The notes under the pieces are model-generated. The model had not been told where the DNA came from. It searched no databases and saw only the letters and a list, made by a program, of their open reading frames with translations. A stretch of DNA of 64,000 bases from Xanthomonas cissicola (lineage in GTDB: Bacteria > Pseudomonadota > Gammaproteobacteria > Xanthomonadales > Xanthomonadaceae): NCBI RefSeq assembly GCF_008801575.1, contig NZ_VZPL01000014.1, positions 30,331 through 94,330 of the forward strand, read 5' to 3'. A program made the position numbers and the translations under genes. The first letter of the stretch is position 1. Every line of letters starts with the position of its first letter. Positions 1 to 11,115 of this stretch are shown here, piece by piece.

Positions 1-83
1 CTGTAAGTTCCGGCTGGCCAGGACGAGGCCTGGCAACTGCCGCACGGCGATGCGGTACACCCTGCCCCATTCGCCTTGAAGCA

Positions 84-115
84 GCAGCACGCTCTCGTCA
101 TACCGAGCGTGCTGC
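84..115 (-). terminator. Hairpin just downstream of hflX
   Basis: An 11-bp perfect stem (84-94 paired with 105-115, 10-nt loop) begins five bases after the hflX stop codon. It is the natural place for transcription of the miaA-hfq-hflX operon to end. There is no good U-tract on the minus strand, so intrinsic termination is an inference. Confidence 0.4.
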
Positions 116-120
116 GTTCT

Positions 121-1440
121 TCACGCTTCCCAGTCTTCGCGACGATCCGGCAGCATCGCGCGCAGCGGCGCACCGTCCTGCCCGGCGGCCAACCGCTCGG
201 CCTCGACCATCGGCAGATCGACCTCGAGCAACCAACCCTCTTCGTCGGATTGCTCATTGCGTACCACTTCCAGCTGATGCAGCCTGGAACGCAGGCGACC
301 GGCAGACGGCGGTAACCGTAGCTGGCCGGTCAGGTGGCGCAGATCCAGCCGCTGGCCGAGCGCGTGCTGCAATTCTTCCAGCCCGCGTCCGTCGCGCGCC
401 GACACCCAGACACGCTCGCGGCGTGCCGGGTCAGGAATGCCGTCCTGCGCGTCGTGGCGCACTTCGGCGCCGTCGATCTTGTCGATCTTGTTGAATACCA
501 GCAGCTGCGGCAGATCGCCGGCACCGACGGCCTGCAACACTTCATCGACCTGCAGGATGCGTTCTTCGCGCAACGGGTCTGCTGCATCGACGACGTGCAG
601 CAACAGATCGGCATCGCGCGCCTCCGACAGCGTGGAGCGGAATGCGGCGACCAGCTCGTGCGGAAGATCGCGCACGAAGCCGACCGTGTCGGCAAGAATC
701 GCGCTGCCACCCGGCAACGCAATGCGTCGCACGGTGGGGTCGAGCGTGGCGAACAATTGATCTGCCACGTAAGCCTCTGCACCGGTCAACACATTGAACA
801 ATGTCGACTTGCCGGCATTGGTGTAGCCGACCAGTGCAATCCGTGGCAATTCGCTGCGCATCCGCGCACGACGCATCTGGGTGCGCTGCACCTCGACCTT
901 TTCCAGCCGCTGCTGCAACTGTTCGACGCGTTTTTGCAGCAGGCGGCGGTCGGTTTCCAGCTGGGTTTCGCCGGGGCCGCGCAGGCCGATGGAGCCACCG
1001 CGCTGACGCTCCAAGTGCGTCCAGCCACGTACCAGCCGCGTGGCCATGTGACGCAACTGCGCCAGCTCCACCTGCAGCTTGCCTTCGTGGCTGCGCGCAC
1101 GTTGCGCGAAGATGTCCAGGATCAACCCGGTGCGGTCGATCACACGCCGCTCCAGATACCGCTCCAGGTTGCGCTCCTGGCCGGGCGACAAGGTGTGGTT
1201 GACCAGCACGAGATCGGCACCGGTGGCCTCGGCTGCGGCCTTGACCTCTTCCAACTTGCCGCTACCGATCAAGGTCGACGGGCTGGGCTTATCGATGCGC
1301 GCGGTGAGCATGGCGGCCACCGTGGCGCCCGCCGACTTTGCAAGGTCGGCGAACTCCTCCATCACATCGTCTTCGGCAGGCCCGCCGGAGTGGGTCTGTA
1401 TCAATAACGCGTGTTCACCCTTGCGGGACCGATCAAACAC
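121..1440 (-). CDS. hflX: GTPase HflX, ribosome-associated
   Basis: Cytoplasmic GTPase of the Obg-HflX superfamily. In other bacteria it binds the 50S subunit and splits or rescues stalled ribosomes, notably under heat stress. The 439-aa protein has the N-terminal HflX domain, the glycine-rich linker GLRGPGETQLE (about 152-162), a P-loop GYTNAGKST (205-213), the G3 motif DTVGF (251-255) and the G4 motif NKID (317-320). It is the last gene of a miaA-hfq-hflX block, starting 12 bases after the hfq stop, which is the classical enterobacterial order. Length and motifs are complete, with nothing odd. Confidence 0.96.
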   Translation of the reverse strand: MFDRSRKGEHALLIQTHSGGPAEDDVMEEFADLAKSAGATVAAMLTARIDKPSPSTLIGSGKLEEVKAAAEATGADLVLVNHTLSPGQERNLERYLERRVIDRTGLILDIFAQRARSHEGKLQVELAQLRHMATRLVRGWTHLERQRGGSIGLRGPGETQLETDRRLLQKRVEQLQQRLEKVEVQRTQMRRARMRSELPRIALVGYTNAGKSTLFNVLTGAEAYVADQLFATLDPTVRRIALPGGSAILADTVGFVRDLPHELVAAFRSTLSEARDADLLLHVVDAADPLREERILQVDEVLQAVGAGDLPQLLVFNKIDKIDGAEVRHDAQDGIPDPARRERVWVSARDGRGLEELQHALGQRLDLRHLTGQLRLPPSAGRLRSRLHQLEVVRNEQSDEEGWLLEVDLPMVEAERLAAGQDGAPLRAMLPDRREDWEA

Positions 1441-1451
1441 GCACTGCTCCG

Positions 1452-1730
1452 TTACTGCTCGACGTCGTCATCTTCCGCCTGATTGCCTTCATTGGATTGC
1501 ACATACCCACCACCGGGCCCCACGCGCACATTGCGCGCCGGCACCACCGTGGAAATGGCGTGCTTGTACACCATCTGACTCACGGTATTGCGCAGCAGGA
1601 CCACGAATTGGTCGAACGACTCGATCGTGCCCTGCAGCTTGATGCCATTGACCAGATACACCGACACGGGCACCCGCTCGCGCCGCAGCGCATTGAGGAA
1701 TGGGTCCTGTAAAGATTGCCCCTTAGCCAT
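1452..1730 (-). CDS. hfq: RNA chaperone Hfq
   Basis: Hexameric Sm-like RNA chaperone that pairs small regulatory RNAs with mRNAs. The 92-aa protein has the N-terminal [15 protein letters not shown] stretch that forms the proximal U-binding face. It also has the Sm2 signature YKHAIST at about 55-61. The short C-terminal tail ends in acidic residues. A strong GAGGA ribosome binding site lies just upstream (about 1738-1742). It lies between miaA and hflX as in most gammaproteobacteria, so co-transcription is likely. Confidence 0.97.
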
Positions 1731-1807
1731 CGAAAAATCCTCTTCATTATTGTTCTTATTGTTCCGGTCGACACCTGCTATCCCCAGCCGGTCCCGGAAA
1801 CGGGATG

Positions 1808-2791
1808 TTACACGCCTGAAGCCTGCCGTACAGCGGGACGATCAGCGAGGAAGCCGACAATTGCGTCCTCCAATTGATGGCGGTCACGCTCCGGGTCGAA
1901 CCAGCGCGCGTCCAGCTCGCCGCGCAGCCAGGTGAGCTGTCGCTTGGCCAGTTGCCGGGTCGCCTGGATCGCCTTGTCGCGGAACTCGGCCAGGCCGCCA
2001 GCCCCGTCCAGATACTGCCAGGCCTGGCGGTAGCCCACCGCGCGCACGGCCGGCAAATCCAGCGGCGCTGCCACCGCCTGCATCTGCGGCAGCGCCCGCA
2101 GACGCTGCACTTCCCCCAGAAAATCCTGCGCCAACATCGCATCCAGCCGGTGTGCGATCCGTGCATGCAGCACCGCGCGCTCGCGTGGGGCCAAGACCAC
2201 CTTCAACACGCGTACCGGCAGGCGCGGCCCTGCCGGTAGCGCCTGCCACGCGCTGATCGGCCGCCCGCTGATGCGGTAGACCTCCAGCGCCCGCTGGATC
2301 CGCTGCGGGTCGGTCGCATGAATGCGCGCTGCCGCAACCGGGTCCACACGTGCCAGTTGTGCGTGCAAGCCGGCCCAACCGATCTGCTGAGCTTCGGCCG
2401 CGATGGATGCACGCACCGTTTGGTCGGCCTCGGGCAGGTGCGACAAACCTTCCAGCAGTGCACGAAAATACAGCCCGGTGCCGCCGGCCAGAATTGGCAA
2501 TTTGCCGCGCGCCACGATCTGCGCGATCGCCCGGCGTGCATCGGTGGCGAACTCCGCTGCCGAATACACCTGCCAGGGATCGCGCAGGTCGAGCAGATGA
2601 TGCGGCACCGCCGCGCGCATTGGCGCATCCGGCTTGGCCGCACCGATCTCCAGGCCGCGATACACCAGCGCCGAATCGACGCTGACGATTTCCCCGTTCC
2701 AGCGCTCTGCAGCTTCCAGCGCCAGCGCAGTCTTGCCGCTGGCGGTGGGGCCCATCACGGCGATCGCCAGCGGGCGTTGGTCGACAGGCAT
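1808..2791 (-). CDS. miaA: tRNA dimethylallyltransferase MiaA
   Basis: Transfers dimethylallyl from DMAPP to A37 of tRNAs that read UNN codons. The 327-aa protein starts [14 protein letters not shown] and carries the P-loop GPTASGKT near residue 14. It also has the [16 protein letters not shown] substrate motif and [13 protein letters not shown]. The frame is open further upstream, but ATG 2791 was chosen because it overlaps the folP stop by one base (TGATG) and puts the P-loop at the usual distance. The DMAPP substrate links it functionally to ispD/ispF in this window. Confidence 0.95.
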
Positions 2792-3693
2792 CAGTCCTCG
2801 TCCGGCCAACGGATCGTGGGCGCGGCGGGCGCGCTGACAGGCGGTACGGGAATCGCCGCCATCGCCGTCCATACCTTCAACGCATCCACGGTTGCCGCCA
2901 CATCGTGCACGCGCAGCAGCAGCGCGCCATGTTGTGCGGCGATCAGATGCGCGGCCACCGAGCCGTGCACACGTTCGGCGGCGATCTGGCGCCCGGTCAG
3001 TTCGCCGATGCTGCGTTTGCGCGACAGCCCGGCCAGCACCGGCAAACCGAATTCCTGCAGCCGCTGCAGCTGCGCAAGCAGGGTGAGGTTGTGCGGGGTG
3101 GCCTTATCGAAGCCAAAGCCCGGGTCCAGGACCAGCCGGCGCTTGTCGATGCCGGCCATCTCGGCAGCGAAGATGCGTTCGGCCAGAAACCGGTGCACTT
3201 CACCAACGATATCGTCGTAGTGCGGCGCATCCTGCATGGCGTGTGGCGCGCTGCGCGCATGCATCAAGACCACAGGCACGCACAGGTCCGACGCCGCTTC
3301 CAGCGCACCGGGCGAACGCAGGGCATAGACGTCGTTGACCATGCCGGCGCCGGCCGCGACCGCCGCGCGCATGACCTCCGGTTTGAACGTATCCACGCTG
3401 ATCGGCACGCTGGTGCGCTGGGCCAGCGCCTCGATCACCGGAATGACCCGCTGCAATTCTTCTTCAACCGAGACCGCCGCAGCGCCCGGGCGGGTGGATT
3501 CACCACCGACATCCAGCACCGCAGCGCCCTGCTCTACCAACGCCAGCCCATGCGCGATCGCCGCTTCGCAGGTCGCATGCTGGCCGCCGTCGGAGAACGA
3601 ATCGGGTGTGACATTGACGATACCCATCACCTGCGGTGCATCCAGTCGCAGGCTGCGGCCGGCGCAATCCAGTGTGAGGGTGGTATCGAACAT
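2791..3693 (-). CDS. folP: Dihydropteroate synthase FolP
   Basis: Condenses 6-hydroxymethyl-dihydropterin pyrophosphate with p-aminobenzoate in folate synthesis; it is the sulfonamide target. The 300-aa TIM barrel shows [33 protein letters not shown] and SRKRSIG in the canonical order. ATG 3693 is preceded by an AGGAG ribosome binding site with 9-nt spacing. The frame stays open upstream to 3762, but that extension has no family similarity by eye. The stop overlaps the miaA start, so the two are translationally coupled. Confidence 0.95.
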   Translation of the reverse strand: MFDTTLTLDCAGRSLRLDAPQVMGIVNVTPDSFSDGGQHATCEAAIAHGLALVEQGAAVLDVGGESTRPGAAAVSVEEELQRVIPVIEALAQRTSVPISVDTFKPEVMRAAVAAGAGMVNDVYALRSPGALEAASDLCVPVVLMHARSAPHAMQDAPHYDDIVGEVHRFLAERIFAAEMAGIDKRRLVLDPGFGFDKATPHNLTLLAQLQRLQEFGLPVLAGLSRKRSIGELTGRQIAAERVHGSVAAHLIAAQHGALLLRVHDVAATVDALKVWTAMAAIPVPPVSAPAAPTIRWPDED

Positions 3694-3757
3694 CGGCAGT
3701 GTCTCCTGGGTTGGTGATGGTCGCCCATACGTGGGCATCGATGCGGCCCGATAACGC

Positions 3758-3789
3758 ATCAAGGCCGGGAATTGCTCCCCGGCCTTGAT
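3758..3789 (-). terminator. Hairpin between ftsH and folP
   Basis: A perfect 12-bp stem (3758-3769 with 3778-3789, 8-nt loop) lies about 30 bases after the ftsH stop and 65 bases before the folP start. The U-tract is weak, so it may attenuate rather than fully end ftsH transcription, or stabilise the mRNA 3' end. Confidence 0.45.
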
Positions 3790-3819
3790 GGATGCCTCGC
3801 AGATCAGTGCATGGCCGGC

Positions 3820-5760
<1,941 letters not shown>

Positions 5761-5820
5761 CCTCATTGGCTCCGGTGCCCTCTACTCTTCAATGCTTGAA
5801 ATACGGCGGTCATTGGCAGC

Positions 5821-6453
5821 TTACTTGATCTGGACACGCTTGCCCTGACCGAGCGCATAAACTTCCGGGGAGCGCTTGCGCGAGGCCGCCGGCTTGCGAA
5901 TCGTCACCTTTTCATAGCGGCGGCGAAGCTCGCGAATGTAGTCGTCGGACCCGACACCCTGGAACAGCTTGATCAGGAACGCCCCGCCCGGTTTGAGGTG
6001 GGTGTCGGCAAATTCCATTGCCAGTTCCGCCAGGTGCATCATCCGCGGTTGGTCGACCGCATCCATGCCACTCTTATTGGGGGCCATATCCGACAGCACA
6101 AGGTCCACCGGCACATCGCCCAGCATCGCTTCGAATTGGGATAGGACGGCCTGCTCCCTGAAGTCGCCGTGAAGGAACTCCACGCCTGCCAGGGCCGGCA
6201 TGTCCAGGATATCCAGCGCCACCACCCGGCCGCTGTCGCCCATTGACTTGCGTACTTGTTGCGACCAGCCACCCGGCGCCGCGCCCAGATCGACCACCAC
6301 CATGCCCGGCTTGAGCAGGCGGTCGCGCTGCAGCAACTCTTCCAGCTTGTAGGCCGCGCGCGAGCGCATGCCCTCGGCCTGGGCCTTCTTCACGTAAGGG
6401 TCGGCGAAGTGTTCCTTGAGCCAGCGCTGGCTGCTTTTACTGCGGGAAGGCAT
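5821..6453 (-). CDS. rlmE: 23S rRNA 2'-O-ribose methyltransferase RlmE (FtsJ/RrmJ)
   Basis: Methylates U2552 in the A-loop of 23S rRNA using S-adenosylmethionine. The 210-aa protein starts MPSRSKSSQRWLKEHFADPY. It has the SAM-binding VVDLGAAPGGWSQ motif and the catalytic K-D-K-E residues spread through the KLEELL, VLSDMAPN and FLIKLFQG segments. ATG 6453 is preferred; the frame is open to 6495 but the extra 14 codons do not look like the family. It precedes ftsH by 60 bases and is divergent from yhbY, the enterobacterial neighbourhood. Confidence 0.95.
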   Translation of the reverse strand: MPSRSKSSQRWLKEHFADPYVKKAQAEGMRSRAAYKLEELLQRDRLLKPGMVVVDLGAAPGGWSQQVRKSMGDSGRVVALDILDMPALAGVEFLHGDFREQAVLSQFEAMLGDVPVDLVLSDMAPNKSGMDAVDQPRMMHLAELAMEFADTHLKPGGAFLIKLFQGVGSDDYIRELRRRYEKVTIRKPAASRKRSPEVYALGQGKRVQIK

Positions 6454-6518
6454 TGGCAAAGGGGTCCGAACGGGTCGCCATGATACCCTGAACACCCTTT
6501 GCTTCCCTTCGATCCTGC

Positions 6519-6824
6519 ATGTCCATTGTTCTCACCTCCGCCCAGAACCGTTTCCTGCGCGGCCAGGCCCACGACCTCAAAGCCTTGCTGCAGACCGGCG
6601 GCAAAGGGGTCACGCCGGCATTTCTGGCAGAACTCGAGGAAGTGCTCGAGCGCCACGAACTGGTCAAGGTGAAGGTGGCATCGGAAGATCGCGAGACCCG
6701 TGATGCGATGATTGCCGAGCTGATCGAGCAGACTGGTAGTGCGCTGGTGCAGCGCATCGGCCACGTCGCCATTCTGTACCGCCCCGGCAAGGAAAAGCGC
6801 CAGATCGTGCTGCCGCGCGGCTGA
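6519..6824 (+). CDS. yhbY: CRM-domain ribosome assembly RNA-binding protein YhbY
   Basis: Small RNA-binding protein associated with pre-50S particles in E. coli. The 101-aa protein is a single CRM domain with the conserved GGKGVTPAFLAELEEVLERHELVKVKV region that includes the GxxG-like RNA-binding loop (GGKG). It starts 65 bases from the divergent rlmE start, so both promoters must lie in that short gap. It is followed after 15 bases by an Mth938-domain gene, which suggests a two-gene operon. Confidence 0.93.
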   Translation: MSIVLTSAQNRFLRGQAHDLKALLQTGGKGVTPAFLAELEEVLERHELVKVKVASEDRETRDAMIAELIEQTGSALVQRIGHVAILYRPGKEKRQIVLPRG

Positions 6825-6839
6825 GCCAACGAGTTCGTC

Positions 6840-7214
6840 ATGCCTTTAAGTCAGGAACACCCCGATTACACCTATGCGCTGCGCGCGGCCGACGGCCGCC
6901 ACGCCAAGGTGAACGACCAGATCCTGCAGCAGAGCTTTATCCTGATGCCGGATGAGCTGGTGGACTACTGGCCGGTCCAGGCGCTGGAGCAACTCCAGGC
7001 CAGTCATATGGAGGCGGTGCTGGCACTCAACCCAGCCGTCATCCTGCTCGGCACCGGCGAGCGCCAGTTATTCCCCAAGACCGACGTGCTGGCGGCCTGC
7101 CTGACCCGCGGCATCGGCCTGGAAGCGATGACCAATTCCGCCGCCGCACGCACCTACAACGTACTGGCCAGCGAAGGCCGGCGGGTGGCGTTGGCGATGG
7201 TGTTGCCGGGCTGA
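6840..7214 (+). CDS. Mth938-like / NDUFAF3-family domain protein
   Basis: A 124-aa protein of the Mth938 (DUF498) family, starting MPLSQEHPDYTYALRAADGR. The core ILLGTGERQLFPKTDVLAACLTRGIGLEAMTN is the recognisable family segment. The eukaryotic relative NDUFAF3 is a complex I assembly factor; the bacterial role is not established and none is assigned here. It is 15 bases downstream of yhbY on the same strand. It converges on nlpD, separated by a repeat-bearing spacer. Confidence 0.85.
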   Translation: MPLSQEHPDYTYALRAADGRHAKVNDQILQQSFILMPDELVDYWPVQALEQLQASHMEAVLALNPAVILLGTGERQLFPKTDVLAACLTRGIGLEAMTNSAAARTYNVLASEGRRVALAMVLPG

Positions 7215-7360
7215 ATCGGGAATCGGGAGAGCAGGCGGAGCACGCTTTCGCTGTCAAGCAGAACTTGCGCGAACAGGTATCAGTAAGCACTTACCTCGTT
7301 GCCCGCGCCCCCAGATTGCCGCGGCGCGCGTTTCCCCATTCCCTATTCTCTACTCCCCAT
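7215..7360. repeat. Convergent spacer with GGGAAT-type inverted repeat
   Basis: This spacer separates two convergent genes. At its left end, GAATCGGGAATCGGGAG occurs. At the right end its imperfect complement is seen, a series of CCCCATTC/CCCTATTC units. Together they can form a long imperfect hairpin. Such GGGAATNGGG runs are frequent in Xanthomonas intergenic DNA, and a bidirectional terminator role is plausible. Confidence 0.5.
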
Positions 7361-8140
7361 TCACTTTTTAGGCAGATACAGCAACGGATCGACCGGCTTG
7401 CCGTTGTAGCGGATCTCGAAGTGCAACATGTCGCGGGAGGCGCCGCTGCGGCCCATTTCGGCAATTTGCTGCCCCGCCTTGACGCTCTGGCCTTCGTTGA
7501 GCAGGCGCTTGCGGTTATGACCGTATGCGGATAACCACTGGTCGTTGTGCTTGATGATGATCAGTTCGCCGTAGCCGACCAGGCCGGCGCCCGAATACAC
7601 CACCACCCCATCGGCGGCAGCACGTACGGCCTGGCCGCTGGTGCCCGCGATGTCTACGCCCTGCTTGGTGGTTTCGCCAGTGACGAAGGTGCCCACCACG
7701 ACGCCATCGGCCGGCCAACGCCAGGAGAATCCGCTACTGACCGGTGCGGCGATCGGCACAGCAGGGCGCGGCGGCGCCACAGTGCCGCCAGCCACCGGCG
7801 CGCTGCCACCCGGCTTGCTGGCACCGGGCGGATACAACTTGAGCGTCTGACCGGGATAGATGGTGTTCGGCGACGACAGGCCATTCCAGGCGGCCAGATC
7901 CGCGGCGGTGATATTGGTACGGCGCGAAATCGCGTACAGAGTATCGCCGCGCTGCACGGTCACGGTGGCACCCGGACGCGGCACCGAAGGGCGCGGCGCG
8001 GCACTGGGACGCGACGACGCCCCGCTACCGCTCGCTCCGGGCGAACGCACCACCGTTGCGCTGCTACAGGCGGTCAGCCCGATGGCGATTGCGAGCATGA
8101 CTGCTGTCTTGCGCGCCGAATTCATCTGCGTCTTGCTCAT
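7361..8140 (-). CDS. nlpD: NlpD-like LysM/LytM lipoprotein, amidase activator
   Basis: Predicted outer-membrane lipoprotein that activates cell-wall amidases at the septum. The 259-aa protein starts MSKTQMNSARKT, has a signal peptide ending in the lipobox LTAC, one LysM domain (VQRGDTLYAISRRTNITAADL) and a C-terminal M23/LytM domain. The zinc-binding residues are degenerate: GVDIAGTSG lacks the first histidine motif, and MLHFEIR has only one of the usual HxH pair. It is therefore probably non-catalytic, as in E. coli NlpD. ATG 8140 overlaps the upstream stop (ATGA). rpoS, which follows nlpD in E. coli, is absent here. Confidence 0.9.
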   Translation of the reverse strand: MSKTQMNSARKTAVMLAIAIGLTACSSATVVRSPGASGSGASSRPSAAPRPSVPRPGATVTVQRGDTLYAISRRTNITAADLAAWNGLSSPNTIYPGQTLKLYPPGASKPGGSAPVAGGTVAPPRPAVPIAAPVSSGFSWRWPADGVVVGTFVTGETTKQGVDIAGTSGQAVRAAADGVVVYSGAGLVGYGELIIIKHNDQWLSAYGHNRKRLLNEGQSVKAGQQIAEMGRSGASRDMLHFEIRYNGKPVDPLLYLPKK

Positions 8141-8751
8141 CCGTTCGTTGTCTTCCACACCAACCACCCCGCACCGACCGCCAGCACCGCCATTGCAACC
8201 CAGCCCAGTGGCTCGATCCAGCGATGCAGCGCCGCTTCGGCGCGCGCACCGCCCAGGCGGATCGCGCCGGCCACCAGATACACGCGCTTGCCGCGCCCGA
8301 CCAGCATGCTGGCAATGAACGGCAGGATCGGCACGCCGACCACGCCCGAGGCCCAGGTAAAGATCTTCAGCGGGATCGGGGTGAAACCGACCAGGACCAG
8401 CGCCCAGAACGCCTTCCACGGCGAATCGGCGACCAGCGTGCGCAGGGTTTCGATCTGCTGCTGGATCTTCGCGCTCCAGCCCAGCCATTCGATCAGCGGC
8501 TGCAGCGCGGCGAAGGCGAAATGGCCGAGTAGATAACCGACCAGGGCGCCGCAGATCGAGCCGATCAGGCTCAACGTCGCAAACCAGAGCGAGCGCTTGG
8601 GCTCGGCCAGCGACATCGGTGCCAACATCACTTCCGGCGGCACCGGAAAGATGAAGCCCTCAACGAAACTGAGACCGGTCAGCAGCGCGGGGGCGCGGCG
8701 ATGGCGCGACCAACGGATGGCCACGTCGTACAACGGCCCAAAAATCTTCAT
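8137..8751 (-). CDS. YqaA-family (SNARE-associated/DedA-like) membrane protein
   Basis: A 204-aa integral membrane protein of the VTT/DedA-like superfamily. It has an N-terminal re-entrant-like segment rich in P and G (SFVEGFIFPVPPEVML), a helix near LWFATLSLIGSICGALVGYLLG, and the conserved FTPIPLKIFTWASGVVGVP loop. Relatives are implicated in lipid flipping or membrane homeostasis, but the substrate is unknown for this subgroup. It sits between pcm (18-base gap) and nlpD (4-base overlap), so it is part of the surE-pcm-yqaA-nlpD operon. Confidence 0.85.
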   Translation of the reverse strand: MKIFGPLYDVAIRWSRHRRAPALLTGLSFVEGFIFPVPPEVMLAPMSLAEPKRSLWFATLSLIGSICGALVGYLLGHFAFAALQPLIEWLGWSAKIQQQIETLRTLVADSPWKAFWALVLVGFTPIPLKIFTWASGVVGVPILPFIASMLVGRGKRVYLVAGAIRLGGARAEAALHRWIEPLGWVAMAVLAVGAGWLVWKTTNG

Positions 8752-8769
8752 CGAAGGACTCTCATGGAT

Positions 8770-9447
8770 TCAATCCAGCATGCCCGACAACAGCGGGACG
8801 AACGTGACCGGCGCCAGAACCTGTTGTTCGATCGCGCCATCGGCCCCGCGGGTGAGTTGCACCAACGATTGCGAGGAAGCACCGCCAACCGGCGCGACCA
8901 GGCGTCCGCCGACCGCCAGCTGATCGATCAGTGCATCGACCAACGCCGGTGCCGCGGCGGTCACCACGATGGCGTCGTACGGACCATGCTCGGGCCAGCC
9001 GATGCGGCCGTCGTCGTGCTTGCTGCGCACATTCATGCCCAGATGCCGGAAGCGCTTGCGCGCCTGCCGCAGCAGGTCGCCGATGCGCTCGACGGTGTAG
9101 ACCTCCAACCCCAGCGCCGCCAGGATCGCGCCCTGGTAGCCGGAGCCGGTGCCCACTTCGAGCACCTTGGTCGGGGCAACCTGCAGCACCGCTTCGGTCA
9201 TGCGCGCCACCACCCAGGGCTGGGAGATGGTCTGGCCATGGCCGATTGGCAGCGCGGTGTCTTCGTAGGCGCGCGAGGCCAGCGCTTCATCGATAAACAG
9301 ATGCCGCGGCACGGTGCGCATTGCGTTGAGCGTGGACTCGTCCTGGATGCCGGCCTCGCGCAGGCGCTCGACCAGGCGGTCGCGCACGCGCTGCGAGGTC
9401 ATGCCGATCCCGACCGATTCCGGTTGCAGGCGCAGCCTCGGCGTCAT
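8770..9447 (-). CDS. pcm: Protein-L-isoaspartate O-methyltransferase
   Basis: Repairs isoaspartyl damage in proteins using S-adenosylmethionine. The 225-aa protein has the substrate segment [21 protein letters not shown] followed by QTISQP, and the SAM motif [11 protein letters not shown]. The longest frame reaches 9720, but that part overlaps surE and looks like shadow. ATG 9447 overlaps the surE stop by four bases (ATGA), which fits the usual family length and coupling. The surE-pcm pairing is widely conserved. Confidence 0.94.
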   Translation of the reverse strand: MTPRLRLQPESVGIGMTSQRVRDRLVERLREAGIQDESTLNAMRTVPRHLFIDEALASRAYEDTALPIGHGQTISQPWVVARMTEAVLQVAPTKVLEVGTGSGYQGAILAALGLEVYTVERIGDLLRQARKRFRHLGMNVRSKHDDGRIGWPEHGPYDAIVVTAAAPALVDALIDQLAVGGRLVAPVGGASSQSLVQLTRGADGAIEQQVLAPVTFVPLLSGMLD

Positions 9448-10223
9448 GCCGGGCCGTCCAGCGCTGCGGTCAGCCCACCCACCCAGCCGGCAACGGTGTC
9501 CAGTGCCTGGTAACGGGTGAGATCGACGTGGATCGGCGTGATCGAGATATGTCCGGTACGCACGGCGTGGAAATCGGTACCGGCGCCAGCATCCTGCTCG
9601 GGACCGGCCGGGCCGATCCAGTACACGGTGTGGCCGCGCGGATCGCGCTGCGGCACGCACGGCTCGGACCGGTGGCGATTGCCGAGCCGGGTGACTTCGA
9701 AACCGAGCACATCCGACCATGCCAGATCCGGCACGTTGACGTTGAGGATGGTGTCGGCAGGCAACGGGTCGGCCTTCAGCCGCGCCACGATTTCCACCGC
9801 AGCGCGCGCGGCGGTGTCGTAGTTGTGCGCTTGGTGGTTGTGCGTGACCAGCGACACCGCCACCGCCGGCAAGCCGAGGAAGCGGCCTTCCATTGCGGCC
9901 GACACGGTGCCCGAATAGATCACGTCGTCGCCCAGATTGGCCGAGTTGTTGATGCCGGAGACCACGATGTCCGGGTCGTAATCGAGCATGCCGGTGAGCG
10001 CCAGATGCACGCAGTCGGTGGGCGTGCCGGCCACTGCGCAGGTCTGCGCGTCGATGCGGCGGGTGCGGATCGGCACATCCAGCGTGAGCGAATTGCTGGC
10101 GCCGGAGCGGTCGCGGTCGGGCGCGACCACCATCACTTCATGACCGGCATGGCGCAGCGCCTCGGCCAAAACCTGGATGCCGGGGGCGTCGACACCGTCG
10201 TCGTTGCTAACCAGTACGCGCAT
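9444..10223 (-). CDS. surE: 5'/3'-nucleotidase (survival protein) SurE
   Basis: Metal-dependent phosphatase acting on nucleoside 5'- and 3'-monophosphates. The 259-aa protein begins [15 protein letters not shown], with the metal-binding Asp pair at residues 8-9. It also carries the [18 protein letters not shown] active-site loop and [22 protein letters not shown] 10223 has a GAGGAGT ribosome binding site immediately upstream. The longer frame to 10802 is antisense to the smr gene and was rejected. First gene of the surE-pcm-yqaA-nlpD run. Confidence 0.95.
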   Translation of the reverse strand: MRVLVSNDDGVDAPGIQVLAEALRHAGHEVMVVAPDRDRSGASNSLTLDVPIRTRRIDAQTCAVAGTPTDCVHLALTGMLDYDPDIVVSGINNSANLGDDVIYSGTVSAAMEGRFLGLPAVAVSLVTHNHQAHNYDTAARAAVEIVARLKADPLPADTILNVNVPDLAWSDVLGFEVTRLGNRHRSEPCVPQRDPRGHTVYWIGPAGPEQDAGAGTDFHAVRTGHISITPIHVDLTRYQALDTVAGWVGGLTAALDGPA

Positions 10224-10322
10224 GGGACTCCTCGGAAAACCGGGCCATGATACCGGATGCGTCCCGCGCCTTCGCGCTTGATCTTCGCGTGCGTCTGCGC
10301 TTGGACCGGGTACGCTGTGCCA

Positions 10323-10862
10323 ATGTCGCATCCTGAAGACGAAGACGACGGCGCGTTGTTCCGCGCAGCGATCGGCGCGGTCAAGCCGATTCGTGAAGTC
10401 GCCCCACCGGCCAATGCCAAGCCGCGGCCCAAGCCCCGCGCGCGCATGGCCGAGCGCGATGATGCCGAAGCGCACACCGAATTTGCGCGCCTGCTGCGCG
10501 ACAGCGCGCCGCTGGAAGCGGGCGATATCGCCAGCTATCGGCGCGAGAACCTTCCCAGCCGCGTGTTCCAACGGCTCAAGCGCGGGCAATTCTCGGTGCA
10601 GGACGAACTGGACCTGCACGGCGCCACCGCAGCCCAGGCCGAATCGTTGCTGCGCCAGTTCCTGCTGGAAGCACATGCGCACGAACATGGCTGCGTACGC
10701 ATCATCCACGGCAAGGGACTGCAATCGGACAACGGCGCGCCTGTGCTGAAGAACCTCATGGACCGGCTGCTGCGTCAACGCAACGATGTGCTGGCGTTTC
10801 ATTCCGCGCCGCCGACGCAGGGCGGCACCGGGGCGCTGCTGGTGTTGCTGGCGCGGCGATAG
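10323..10862 (+). CDS. Smr/MutS2-C-domain protein
   Basis: A 179-aa protein with a charged, disordered N-terminal half ([13 protein letters not shown]...) and a C-terminal Smr domain. The signature motifs are [20 protein letters not shown] and [10 protein letters not shown]. Stand-alone Smr proteins are nicking endonucleases or RNA endonucleases; which activity applies is not visible. ATG 10323 is preferred over the upstream ATG at 10257. The gene is divergent from surE and convergent with truD, so it interrupts the truD-surE continuity seen in E. coli. Confidence 0.88.
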   Translation: MSHPEDEDDGALFRAAIGAVKPIREVAPPANAKPRPKPRARMAERDDAEAHTEFARLLRDSAPLEAGDIASYRRENLPSRVFQRLKRGQFSVQDELDLHGATAAQAESLLRQFLLEAHAHEHGCVRIIHGKGLQSDNGAPVLKNLMDRLLRQRNDVLAFHSAPPTQGGTGALLVLLARR

Positions 10863-11115
10863 GCCGATAGTGACGCGCGATTGATTCGGAATGGCAGCGA
10901 TTGCGCGCGGCGACGTGTTGTCTGGAAAGTCTTTCGCGCATGGCTCGCCTGATGCGAACCAAGTCTTGTTGCGCCCCTTAGGCAGCTGGCACTGCTTCGT
11001 CGCGCCACGATTGCTCCACTATCGCCTCAGCGACCGCCAAGGCCGCTCCTGCGCGCACAGCAAGATTGGGCCGTCACATGCTGTCCCGCGCAGATCGACC
11101 AGCACCCGCACGCGA

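Noticed and set aside
334..1407. Long plus-strand frame opposite hflX
   Set aside because: Antisense shadow of a gene with strong motifs; typical of high G+C DNA.
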